Shown one piece after another: positions 34,558 through 42,225 of a stretch of DNA of 64,000 nt. Both the position numbers and the translations under genes were made by a program. A model generated the notes under the pieces. It searched no databases. It was not told the origin of the DNA and saw only the letters and a program-made list of their open reading frames with translations. Source of the stretch: an uncultured Pseudomonadales bacterium (GTDB lineage Bacteria; Pseudomonadota; Gammaproteobacteria; Pseudomonadales; UBA7434); NCBI GenBank assembly GCA_943788835.1, contig CALSRU010000001.1, positions 190,229 through 254,228 of the forward strand, read 5' to 3'. Position 1 is the stretch's first letter; each line of letters opens with the position of its first letter.

Positions 34558-36108
34558 ATGAAGAGTGGGCGATTGTTACAAGATGATTTAACTCTTGCCT
34601 ATAGAGCGCATCCGGAAAAAATAGTAGCAATAGTAGAGGGTAAAGAGTTCAGCTATGCAGACTTATTCAAAGAAAGTCAAAATATAGCCAAGCACCTTTT
34701 TGATCGAGGCTTCCAAAGAGGCGATCGGGGTGCAATCTTTATTGAAAATTCTTGGAATGTGCTGACATCGATATATGGCGTTCTTTATGCCGGCGGCGTG
34801 TTCTTAATTATCAATCATTTAACTAAGCAGGATAAGCTAGCTTATATTTTGCAAGATAGCGAGGCCTCTTTTTTATTGTCAGATACAATGGTGTCCAGGC
34901 ACTTTATTCCGGCTGTAGAGCAAAATTCCTGTTTAAGAGAGATCATTTATGCTGGCGATCTTATCGAGCCGTTTGGATCAATACCGCTCACTCGTTTCGA
35001 CGACCTTCATTTTGGCGCAAGTTCTGAAGATGCATCATTGTTTAGTGATTCAATCAATCTTGATTTAGCGGCCCTGATTTATACGTCCGGCAGCACGGGA
35101 GATCCTAAGGGTGTGATGATGACGCACCAAAGTATGGTGTTCACCAGCGATAGTTTGGTTGAATATCTACGCCTGGATGCCGAATCTCGCATCATGTGCT
35201 TTTTACCTTTCGCTTTTGATTATAGTTTATATCAAATTTTGATGACTGTTCGACTTGGGGCCAGCATTGTTATTGGTAAGTCGTTTGCTTTTCCAAGCCA
35301 AATTTTTGAGCAGCTACGCAAATCTGGCGCAACCGTTTTTCCTGGGGTGCCAACGGTTTATTCAACTTTAATTAACATGTATGAAAAAACGCCATTTACC
35401 TTGCCGACGGTGACTCGATTATCGAACACAGCGGCCGCACTTCCAGCTAAATACATAGCTATGCTCAAGAAAATATTTCCCAATGCGCTGATCTTTACCA
35501 TGTATGGCTTAACTGAATGTAAGCGAGTGTGTTATTTAGAGCCCGAGTTGATTGATACGCACGCAACATCGGTCGGCAAGGCTATTCCTGGCACAGAAGT
35601 TATGGTGCTGGATCAAGACATGAATCCTGTTGCCGCAAATCAAGAGGGCACTTTGTACGTTCGCGGCGCCCATGTGATGAGAGGCTATTGGAAAAAGCCT
35701 GAGCAAACAAAACAAATGTTGGTTGCTAATATATTTCCGGGTGAATTCATACTTTGTGCTCAAGATCGATTTGTGATGGATGGCGATGGTTTTTTGTATT
35801 TCAAGGGCCGTTCAGACGATATTATTAAAGCGCGGGGAGAGAAGGTGAGTCCAGTTGAGGTGGAGAATGCGCTCTACAGTATATCGGGTGTGCGGGAGGC
35901 AGCAGTGATTGGGGTGCCTGATCCATTTGAGGGTGAATATGTTAAGGCTTTCGTCTCTTTGGAGCCTGGCTCTGATTTAAGTTCACGCCAGCTGCGTCAG
36001 CGCTGTATTGCCGTACTAGAAAATTTTATGGTTCCAAAAGAGGTAGTGATTATGGATGAGTTACCTAAAACAGATTCTAATAAAGTGACTAAAAGAGACC
36101 TGTCTTAG
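34558..36108 (+). CDS. AMP-forming acyl/amino acid ligase
   Basis: A 516-residue ANL-superfamily adenylation enzyme. Core A3 is YTSGSTGDPKG (175-185), FPGVPTVYS and MYGLTECKRVCYLEP (A5) follow, then A7-A8 DRFVMDGDGFLYFKGRSDDIIKARGEKVSPVEVE, and Lys509 in KTDSNKV (A10). It activates a carboxylate to an acyl-adenylate and then loads a carrier. The size without a condensation domain fits a stand-alone loader. TECKR in place of the more usual TE-(C/A)-T, and the ligase's pairing with an ACP, resemble ligases of exosortase-associated loci. Strong Shine-Dalgarno AGGAGG directly before ATG. Stop abuts the next ATG. Confidence 0.92.
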   Translation: MKSGRLLQDDLTLAYRAHPEKIVAIVEGKEFSYADLFKESQNIAKHLFDRGFQRGDRGAIFIENSWNVLTSIYGVLYAGGVFLIINHLTKQDKLAYILQDSEASFLLSDTMVSRHFIPAVEQNSCLREIIYAGDLIEPFGSIPLTRFDDLHFGASSEDASLFSDSINLDLAALIYTSGSTGDPKGVMMTHQSMVFTSDSLVEYLRLDAESRIMCFLPFAFDYSLYQILMTVRLGASIVIGKSFAFPSQIFEQLRKSGATVFPGVPTVYSTLINMYEKTPFTLPTVTRLSNTAAALPAKYIAMLKKIFPNALIFTMYGLTECKRVCYLEPELIDTHATSVGKAIPGTEVMVLDQDMNPVAANQEGTLYVRGAHVMRGYWKKPEQTKQMLVANIFPGEFILCAQDRFVMDGDGFLYFKGRSDDIIKARGEKVSPVEVENALYSISGVREAAVIGVPDPFEGEYVKAFVSLEPGSDLSSRQLRQRCIAVLENFMVPKEVVIMDELPKTDSNKVTKRDLS

Positions 36109-37020
36109 ATGCGTGAAGCCGATCGTAGTTTGTTTCAGAAACTCCAAGCAGAGCTTGAGACCCGATTACCGCTCTTGCCGGACAAGCCCGAAGAAACTTC
36201 CAGTAACTGTATGAGAGCCCTTTGGTTGTATGCCGCTGGCCGTCCTGTGTCGGCGACTGCAGCAAGTGAATTACCGCTAGAAGATCTCTCCCAAGCGCAG
36301 CAAAATGCTTTAGTTAGTGCGGTCGAGCAAAGAATTTCTGGAGTCCCGTTGGCACATATTACGGGGCGCCAGACATTTATGGGTATTGAATTGCTCGCAA
36401 GCAGCTCGGCTCTGATCCCTCGCCAAGAAACTGAAATTCTTGCGTCTTTGGCATTGAAATCGATCGATCAGGTTGCGAGTGATGTACCAAGGCCTTGTGT
36501 TATTGATGTATGCACAGGCTCCGGAAATCTGGCACTAGCGGTTTTGACTCGCCGGCCTAATATAGATATCTGGGGAGCGGACTTGTCTCGAGAGGCCGTT
36601 TCATTGGCAAAAAAAAATGCGCTGCACTTAGGTTTGCAGAGCGATATTAGTTTTTTAAGTGGCGATCTGTTGGCGCCTTTTGATCGCGGGGAGTTCCATG
36701 GCTCGGTAGATATAATTATCTGTAATCCACCTTATATCCTTAGCTCAAATGTTCAAAAGATGGCGCCAGAAATCGCCCAATATGAGCCTGATCTGGCTTT
36801 CAACGGAGGCCCTTTTGGCATAAAAATTCTCGATAGAATTATTAAAGAGTCGGCTCAATATCTCAAACACGGAGCCTGGCTTTGTCTTGAACTAGGTGCT
36901 GGGCAGGGGCCATTTGTCGAAAAAAGAATTATAAAAAGTGGCTTCTATGAAAATATTGATTTAGCTTGCGATGCAGCTGGCGCTATTAGGGCTTTAAGGG
37001 CACAACGGGTTTTGGAGTAA
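36109..37020 (+). CDS. HemK/PrmC-like N5-glutamine methyltransferase paralogue
   Basis: A 303-residue SAM-dependent methyltransferase. It has the full PrmC layout: a helical N-domain, PLAHITGRQTFMGIELL and SALIPRQETEI (compare the PLQYI-G-x-x-F and LIPRPETE signatures), SAM motif I VIDVCTGSGNLA (131-142) and the amide-binding NPPY (206-209). PrmC methylates the glutamine amide in release factors. Here the gene starts immediately after the ligase stop, so it belongs to the cluster, not to prfA. I infer that it N-methylates an amide, possibly the one made by the amidotransferase. A plain duplicate of PrmC is the alternative. Confidence 0.88.
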   Translation: MREADRSLFQKLQAELETRLPLLPDKPEETSSNCMRALWLYAAGRPVSATAASELPLEDLSQAQQNALVSAVEQRISGVPLAHITGRQTFMGIELLASSSALIPRQETEILASLALKSIDQVASDVPRPCVIDVCTGSGNLALAVLTRRPNIDIWGADLSREAVSLAKKNALHLGLQSDISFLSGDLLAPFDRGEFHGSVDIIICNPPYILSSNVQKMAPEIAQYEPDLAFNGGPFGIKILDRIIKESAQYLKHGAWLCLELGAGQGPFVEKRIIKSGFYENIDLACDAAGAIRALRAQRVLE

Positions 37021-37058
37021 TAAGTCATCGTATTGGGAAAAAAATAAATGAGGACGTT

Positions 37059-38036
37059 ATGAAAGAAAAAGCTCTGGCTGTTTTAGATGTTGATTATTCT
37101 GCAGTTGTGACTAGTACGAGTAATAAAATTCGCGAATTGTTACGTTCTACTTTGCGTCGACGCGGTTTACTGGTCGCAATTTCAGGCGGTATTGATAGTT
37201 CAGTATCGGCGGCATTGGCAGTGAACGCTATTGGTAAGAATAAGGTATTTGGTTTGCTGCTTCCGGAGACCGATTCGGCTAGCTCAAGTCTAAGTAACGG
37301 CGAGTTATTGGCGCAACATTTGGGCATTGAATATTTGAATATGGATATTGCCCCAACCCTTGATGCGATTGGTTGTTATCAGTGGCGCGATGATGCAATC
37401 CGAACCCTGTTCCCAGATTACACTTCCGCCTGGAAAAGTAAGATAGCCATTCGCGGCGGGACTGCCGGCCAAATTAATAGCTTTACCCTTATCGTAGAGG
37501 ATCCAGCGGGCAGCCGCTATGAAAAGGCCATGCCTCTGCATGCCTATCGCACTATTGTGGCGGCAACTAGCTATAAACAGCGGATTCGTAAAACGGTTGA
37601 ATATTTCCATGCTGATCGCCTCAACTATGCTGTGGTTGGCACGCCTAACCGATTGGAATATGACCAAGGTTTTTTTGTGAAAAATGGTGATGGTTCTGCG
37701 GATTTGAAGCCTATTGCTCATCTATACAAAAGCCAGGTTTATGGTCTTGCTAGACACTTCGAACTGCCGGATATTATTTGTAACGCGATTCCGAGCACCG
37801 ATACTTACAGCTTAGAGCAAGGACAGGACGAGTTTTATTTTGCTCTACCTTACCAGCAAATGGATTTGGCTTTATGGTGTTACAACAACAGCAAAAGCCC
37901 GAGTGTTCTCGCTAGTTATCTCGATATAGACCTTATAAAGGCTGAGTTTATTTATAGGGATATTGAAAATAAACGAAGAGCGACTCGCTATCTGCATCTA
38001 CGCCCACAGCTAATGGAGAGTGTTGATTTTGGCTGA
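37059..38036 (+). CDS. NAD synthetase-like ATP-dependent amide ligase
   Basis: A 325-residue N-type ATP-pyrophosphatase of the NadE family. The P-loop SGGIDSS is at 42-48; ISGGIDSSVSAALAV, KNGDGSADLKPIAHLYKSQVYGLARHF near residues 205-235 and the substrate loop GTPNRLEYDQGF near 191-202 match NAD synthetase. There is no N-terminal nitrilase domain, so it uses ammonia. Compared with NadE the region around 140-170 (NSFTLIVEDPAGSRYEKAM) is unusual for the family. Position 38 bp after the methyltransferase, as the last gene of the arm, suggests a biosynthetic amidation. A housekeeping NadE is possible if no other exists in the genome. Confidence 0.85.
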   Translation: MKEKALAVLDVDYSAVVTSTSNKIRELLRSTLRRRGLLVAISGGIDSSVSAALAVNAIGKNKVFGLLLPETDSASSSLSNGELLAQHLGIEYLNMDIAPTLDAIGCYQWRDDAIRTLFPDYTSAWKSKIAIRGGTAGQINSFTLIVEDPAGSRYEKAMPLHAYRTIVAATSYKQRIRKTVEYFHADRLNYAVVGTPNRLEYDQGFFVKNGDGSADLKPIAHLYKSQVYGLARHFELPDIICNAIPSTDTYSLEQGQDEFYFALPYQQMDLALWCYNNSKSPSVLASYLDIDLIKAEFIYRDIENKRRATRYLHLRPQLMESVDFG

Positions 38037-38114
38037 TAAAGGGAGCTTATGACTGAGTCTGAGCTAGAGATCGGAGCGTGCATCAGCTAATTCTTTAATG
38101 CCGATTAGTTTAGG

Positions 38115-39239
38115 TTAAATTCCTTCGGCATCAGAGTCGCTTGTACTCTGATACCATAAGTCCGGCAAGTAGATGGGATCGTCCGGCTTGGCATCCTTAT
38201 AATAGACAAATAGTTCTGAGTCTGTTTCTCGCACTATGAAGCCTGTATGTTTTGCAGCTTCAATAGAGGCATTATCATTTAACGTTATGAGTATTTGCTC
38301 GGCACCGAGGCGCTGAGAACACTTAGCAGCATGCAAGTAAAGCGCACTTAAATTTTTAGAGATGGACTCCGGAGAAAAAATATCCGAGTCGACGATCCGC
38401 CCAATTTTAATCGTGTCTATGGTGCTTAAGTGGTAAATTACGTAGCCTATTAATTGGTTTTTCTTGAATGCGCCTACAATCCTAACATTGGCTCGAGGAT
38501 TTTTTTTATAGCGCCAGCTTAAATATTCGGCTGATCGATGCACTTTAATCTCACCTAGAAGTCCTGTTGCCTCGGGTAAAAAACGGGTTAGTTCGTCAAT
38601 AGATTCAATGTCACAAACTGTCACATCTGCGGTTGGTGCGATTTGACGCCACTTGAAGTGATGGTGACATGTCAGCAGCGGATTGATTATTAGCGCAATA
38701 ACCTTTGCTATTGGTGCGATAGCTTTTTTCTTTAGATAGCCATTTGAGCGCAGCATCAGCTTATAATATTGCCGCGCAGGCATGCTGTGAAAGAGCTTCC
38801 GCAGCATGCTTTTTGAATTATCGTTACCGCCGCATACCAAAATGCAGGTATGACGCTCTTGCAGCACTAGCGCCATCCACGCTCCCAACCCGCGGTTGTC
38901 AAACTCCGGATCGACCATGACATCCATACCTCGGATTGCCGGTTCACGTTTACCGCAGTTTATTATTTCGACAGGTTCAATGCCCATCGCAGCAATAATG
39001 GCACCCTTATATTCAAGGATCCAAAGCGTGGAGGGTAAGTCGCTGCTGCGAAAATAGCGCCACTTAAGATATTCTTTATCGTCATTGTGAATACCAGAAC
39101 CAAATACCTGACGACGCATATTACTTATAGCCGTGATATCTGTCGCTGAGGCTGCGCGAAAACTCTGTATCAATTCTTCGTGGCTTAGCTTAAACGATTT
39201 AGCCAGTACTTTAGATAGGCGTTGAAATTGGCTAGACAT
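38115..39239 (-). CDS. GNAT-superfamily acyltransferase, two-domain
   Basis: A 374-residue protein. The N-terminal half has a GNAT-like domain with EYKGAIIAAMGIEP and MDVMVDPEFDNRGLGAWMAL (the R/Q-x-x-G-x-A/L acyl-CoA loop, near residues 106-125). A second GNAT-like part is visible from about residue 225 (HRSAEYLSWRYKKNP, QLIGYVIYHL). No membrane segment or signal peptide. It could transfer an acyl group from the ACP or CoA made by the neighbouring KASIII module onto an amine. It is the last gene of the minus-strand arm, 143 bp from the SDR gene and 78 bp from the convergent NadE-like gene. Confidence 0.8.
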   Translation of the reverse strand: MSSQFQRLSKVLAKSFKLSHEELIQSFRAASATDITAISNMRRQVFGSGIHNDDKEYLKWRYFRSSDLPSTLWILEYKGAIIAAMGIEPVEIINCGKREPAIRGMDVMVDPEFDNRGLGAWMALVLQERHTCILVCGGNDNSKSMLRKLFHSMPARQYYKLMLRSNGYLKKKAIAPIAKVIALIINPLLTCHHHFKWRQIAPTADVTVCDIESIDELTRFLPEATGLLGEIKVHRSAEYLSWRYKKNPRANVRIVGAFKKNQLIGYVIYHLSTIDTIKIGRIVDSDIFSPESISKNLSALYLHAAKCSQRLGAEQILITLNDNASIEAAKHTGFIVRETDSELFVYYKDAKPDDPIYLPDLWYQSTSDSDAEGI

Positions 39240-39382
39240 AAAGTCCGAAACTCATGATTGATACTCAATAGTTCTGTGATCTAACGGTTATTCTCTGTTT
39301 TTTGTTGGGCTTTGTTTTAATTGGCGCTTAGATTAAAGGCTTGCAAGCCGCCAATGCCTATATTTGATCTACACGCGACCCC

Positions 39383-40144
39383 TCACCCTGAAATTCTTTC
39401 GCCGTGATCAACCACAATAACTTGGCCATTAATTGCGCTGGACGCATCAGCGCAAAGAAATAGGGCTGCTGCGGACACCTCCTCTAAGGAGGTCAGTCGA
39501 CCGCCTGGAATTTTATCGAGTACTATTTGTAGGCGTTCGTCTTTGTCTGGAAAGGCATTCCAAGCATCGGTGAGTACACTTCCAGGCGAGAGGACGTTAA
39601 TTCGCACATTGGAGTCACTCAGTTCGATAGCAAGGTGTCGGCAGAGCGATTCGAGTGCGCCTTTTGACGCGCCTACTAAAGAGTAATTGGGTATACCTTT
39701 ACCGGCGCCCTCAGAAGAGAGGGCGATTACGCTAGCCCCTTGCGCCAGCTTACTTTTACTTCGCGCCATCAGATCAAAAAAAGCGCGTACATTGAGATTC
39801 ATTGTCCAGTCCCAGTGCTTTAACTGTAATTGATCAAAAGGGGCATGAATACCCGTAGCAGCACAATGAATAATGCCGTCTAATTCTTTTCCATCAAGGA
39901 TTTTATCCATCGCAGCAAACAATTTGTCCATCCCTTTTTCTCGGGACAAATCTGCCCGAATAATACTGACCCGCTGATCACTTAACTCTGCTTGAGCTGC
40001 GGCCGCACTTTTCTGATCACGTGCATAGTTTGCAATAACTGTGGCGCCGTTGTTGGCCAATGCTCTTGTGATGGCCAGTCCTATGCCACGTGTACCGCCG
40101 GTTACTAGGATCGTTTTATCGGAAACAGAAAATAGTTGATTCAT
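39383..40144 (-). CDS. FabL-like enoyl-ACP reductase (SDR family)
   Basis: A 253-residue SDR. TGGTRGIG is the NADP motif. From memory of Bacillus subtilis FabL, several stretches are close: LKHWDWTMNLN, PNYSLVGASKGALESLCRHLAIELS and VLTDAWNAFPDKDE. The active-site pair is Tyr154 and Lys161, that is Y-x6-K, as in FabI/FabL enoyl reductases, not the Y-x3-K of ketoreductases. It should reduce a trans-2-enoyl-ACP with NAD(P)H. ATG at 40144 overlaps the upstream dehydratase stop (ATGA), so the two are translationally coupled. The alternative is a ketoreductase of unusual motif. Confidence 0.85.
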   Translation of the reverse strand: MNQLFSVSDKTILVTGGTRGIGLAITRALANNGATVIANYARDQKSAAAAQAELSDQRVSIIRADLSREKGMDKLFAAMDKILDGKELDGIIHCAATGIHAPFDQLQLKHWDWTMNLNVRAFFDLMARSKSKLAQGASVIALSSEGAGKGIPNYSLVGASKGALESLCRHLAIELSDSNVRINVLSPGSVLTDAWNAFPDKDERLQIVLDKIPGGRLTSLEEVSAAALFLCADASSAINGQVIVVDHGERISG

Positions 40145-40599
40145 GAACAATCCCTAGCCTTTTTTTGATTCCAATAGGTCGCTAAAACGGGGTCTAGTTC
40201 TGGTAGCCCTAGTTTCCTGTTGGCCTCGAAAGAAAATAATAGTTCAGTGCTGGCAACTAACGTTCCAGCGCGTTCGGTGCTAGCTTTTATGCGCGCAAGC
40301 CTGGGTTGTGATGAGATAATTTCGGCGTTTATGTCCAATAGCTCGCCGGGTCGAACCCATTCGCGAAAAGCAGCATTTTTTATTTGTATTAGCATTGCCG
40401 AGCGGTTTTCGTCTGTTCGGCTAGCAAGGCATAAGCCCGCGGCTTGCCCCATCATTTCGGTGAGCAAAACGCCAGGTACGACAGGAAATTCAGGGAAATG
40501 GTCTTCGAATAGTTCAAGATCTTCTGGCCATGTTCTCTGGCACCGGATAGTGAGTCCAGGTTCGAGGGCTATGATAGTGTCAACAAATCGGTATCTCAT
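40141..40599 (-). CDS. FabZ/FabA-like 3-hydroxyacyl-ACP dehydratase
   Basis: A 152-residue hotdog dehydratase. EDHFPEFPVVPGVLLTEMMGQAA is the FabZ active-site signature: His34 and Glu48 are the catalytic pair. Residues further on (RPGELLDINAEI) match the second conserved region. It should dehydrate 3-hydroxyacyl-ACP to enoyl-ACP, the step before the neighbouring enoyl reductase, whose start codon overlaps its stop. It lies 56 bp downstream of the acyl carrier protein gene. Confidence 0.88.
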   Translation of the reverse strand: MRYRFVDTIIALEPGLTIRCQRTWPEDLELFEDHFPEFPVVPGVLLTEMMGQAAGLCLASRTDENRSAMLIQIKNAAFREWVRPGELLDINAEIISSQPRLARIKASTERAGTLVASTELLFSFEANRKLGLPELDPVLATYWNQKKARDCS

Positions 40600-40655
40600 A
40601 ATTGAGCCTAAAAAAGGTCGGGACGAGCCTCATTTATTGAATGAAGACGCTTGCT

Positions 40656-40919
40656 TTAACCGACTTCATCCAAAAGCACGCCTGCATCTTTAAGTAGCTT
40701 TAATATATCAGCAACCGTAGAAAATGAACCGATGGTCTCTTCTTCAAGGAGGAGACTAAAGCGCTCGTCTAGCTCGGCCATCAACAATAAAACCCCCATG
40801 GAGTCCCATCCTTCAAGGTCGTCGAGGCTAGCCGCCGGCTGTACTTCATCCTCGGGCGTGTTGATTGCTTCTGCGATCATGGAAAGTGCTTGTGATGTGG
40901 AAAGTGCATTGTCAGACAT
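40656..40919 (-). CDS. Acyl carrier protein (KAS-associated)
   Basis: An 87-residue ACP. The phosphopantetheine attachment is LEGWDSMGVLLLMAEL (Ser of DSMG near residue 40), with the usual flanking helices and an acidic surface. It should be the carrier on which the KASIII, dehydratase and enoyl reductase of this arm work. It differs from the carrier at 34248: here GWDSMG, there ILDSMG. It lies 85 bp downstream of the KASIII gene. Confidence 0.93.
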   Translation of the reverse strand: MSDNALSTSQALSMIAEAINTPEDEVQPAASLDDLEGWDSMGVLLLMAELDERFSLLLEEETIGSFSTVADILKLLKDAGVLLDEVG

Positions 40920-41004
40920 ATTCTTTCTCGATAGCCAGAGGGCTTCAAATGACTAATAACTAATTTATCAAATATAGTTTGCAAATATTTTGGTTAAGCC
41001 TGGT

Positions 41005-42033
41005 CTATCGCATCATGTATTCAGAATGTAAAAATACTGTATCTGGATGGATCTTTAACAGCGCTGAACCCCAAGAGCGACCGACGCCATAGCCGAGCAA
41101 CATAGCCGTTTCTGCTAACGTTAATTTTTTATCAATATAATGTTGACCGAGCGTCATCGGTACTGACGGCCCCCCGGCATTACCATATTCTCCAAGTATC
41201 ATAGGCGTTTTTTCGGGCGGTAAGCCACTTTTTTTAGCAATGTGACGCATCATAAATTGGTTCGATTGGTGAAATATAAACACGTTAATATCATCAATGC
41301 ACTTATCCATGAGGTCGAGAGTATCTTGGATCAATGGCGGGACTTTCTGAATGGTGAAGTTGAATAAATTGGCTCCATTCATGTGTAGGTAGTTGTCACG
41401 CTTATCGGCAGGGCTGGGCTCGCGAAAACCACGCCCAGGAATAATTAAATCTTGGTAACCCTGGCCGTCCGAATGCAGGGAAAACCCCCATGAATCATCA
41501 CCGTCTTGTTCAATGGCACTGGCTGATCCCGCATCGCCAAAAAGTAGTGCTGTAGCTCGATCTTGGGGGTGGGTAATAAGCGAGGGTGTTTCACCATGCA
41601 TGACTAAAACGCGCTTGGCACCGCCGGTTTGAATCATCATTGAAGCGAGCCATAATCCATAAGGGTAGCCTGAGCAGCCTAGCCCTACGTCAAAAGCCGC
41701 GCAAGACATAGGTAGCTCAAGGTCACGATGAAGCAAGGATGAGGTGCTAGGTAGAAAATAATCAGGGGTTTGGGTTACAAAGATTAGCGCGTCAATACTG
41801 TCTGGCGACCATTCAAGAGAGTCCAGCAGTTGTTTTCCGGCCTGCAGGCACAAATCACTAGAGCAGGTTTTATCGTCTACAACACGCCGCTGCTTGATGC
41901 CTGCTATGGTGACGACCTTCTTGACTTCTTGAGGGTCGAAATTATCTGAATCTTTGACATTGTTAAAGACTCGGTCCGGAACACAGGTGGAAACTCCTTT
42001 AAGTCTAGATCCTTTTAATATGGCTGTCGTCAT
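41005..42033 (-). CDS. 3-oxoacyl-ACP synthase III (KASIII/FabH-like)
   Basis: A 342-residue thiolase-fold condensing enzyme. The Cys-His-Asn triad is complete: Cys120 in GLGCSGYPYGL, His255 in IFHQSNQF and Asn285 in EYGNAGGP. KASIII enzymes start fatty acid or polyketide chains from an acyl-CoA or acyl-ACP and malonyl-ACP. The short length and FVTQTPDYFLPSTS fit the biosynthetic FabH paralogues found in secondary metabolite and lipid modification clusters. It leads the minus-strand arm with the ACP, dehydratase, enoyl reductase and GNAT-like genes. A ketoreductase step is not encoded here and could be shared with fabG. Confidence 0.92.
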   Translation of the reverse strand: MTTAILKGSRLKGVSTCVPDRVFNNVKDSDNFDPQEVKKVVTIAGIKQRRVVDDKTCSSDLCLQAGKQLLDSLEWSPDSIDALIFVTQTPDYFLPSTSSLLHRDLELPMSCAAFDVGLGCSGYPYGLWLASMMIQTGGAKRVLVMHGETPSLITHPQDRATALLFGDAGSASAIEQDGDDSWGFSLHSDGQGYQDLIIPGRGFREPSPADKRDNYLHMNGANLFNFTIQKVPPLIQDTLDLMDKCIDDINVFIFHQSNQFMMRHIAKKSGLPPEKTPMILGEYGNAGGPSVPMTLGQHYIDKKLTLAETAMLLGYGVGRSWGSALLKIHPDTVFLHSEYMMR

Positions 42034-42225
42034 GCGAGTTCCTTAACGCGAGTAGCTTGGTTCTTGTTCGCGATAGGACGACCAAAATCGTCTAATTTTT
42101 TAGCGGACTGTCTTAGTGTAGACGCTTGTTGTCAATTTTGGCCACTCTTACCGAGGTTAAGTTTTATACTCCTTTCTTGAACAGCAGCAGTGCTGAGGTA
42201 TTAGATGAATAGCACTTTAAGAAGG

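Noticed and set aside
32310-42033. Exosortase/EPS locus or classical NRPS-PKS cluster
   Set aside because: No exosortase, glycosyltransferase, condensation domain or modular PKS is present. Only the ligase-ACP-amidotransferase triad is shared with exosortase loci.
42034-42225. TTGACA on the minus strand upstream of the KASIII gene
   Set aside because: A perfect -35 hexamer, but no -10 box at 16-18 bp spacing, so I did not call a promoter.
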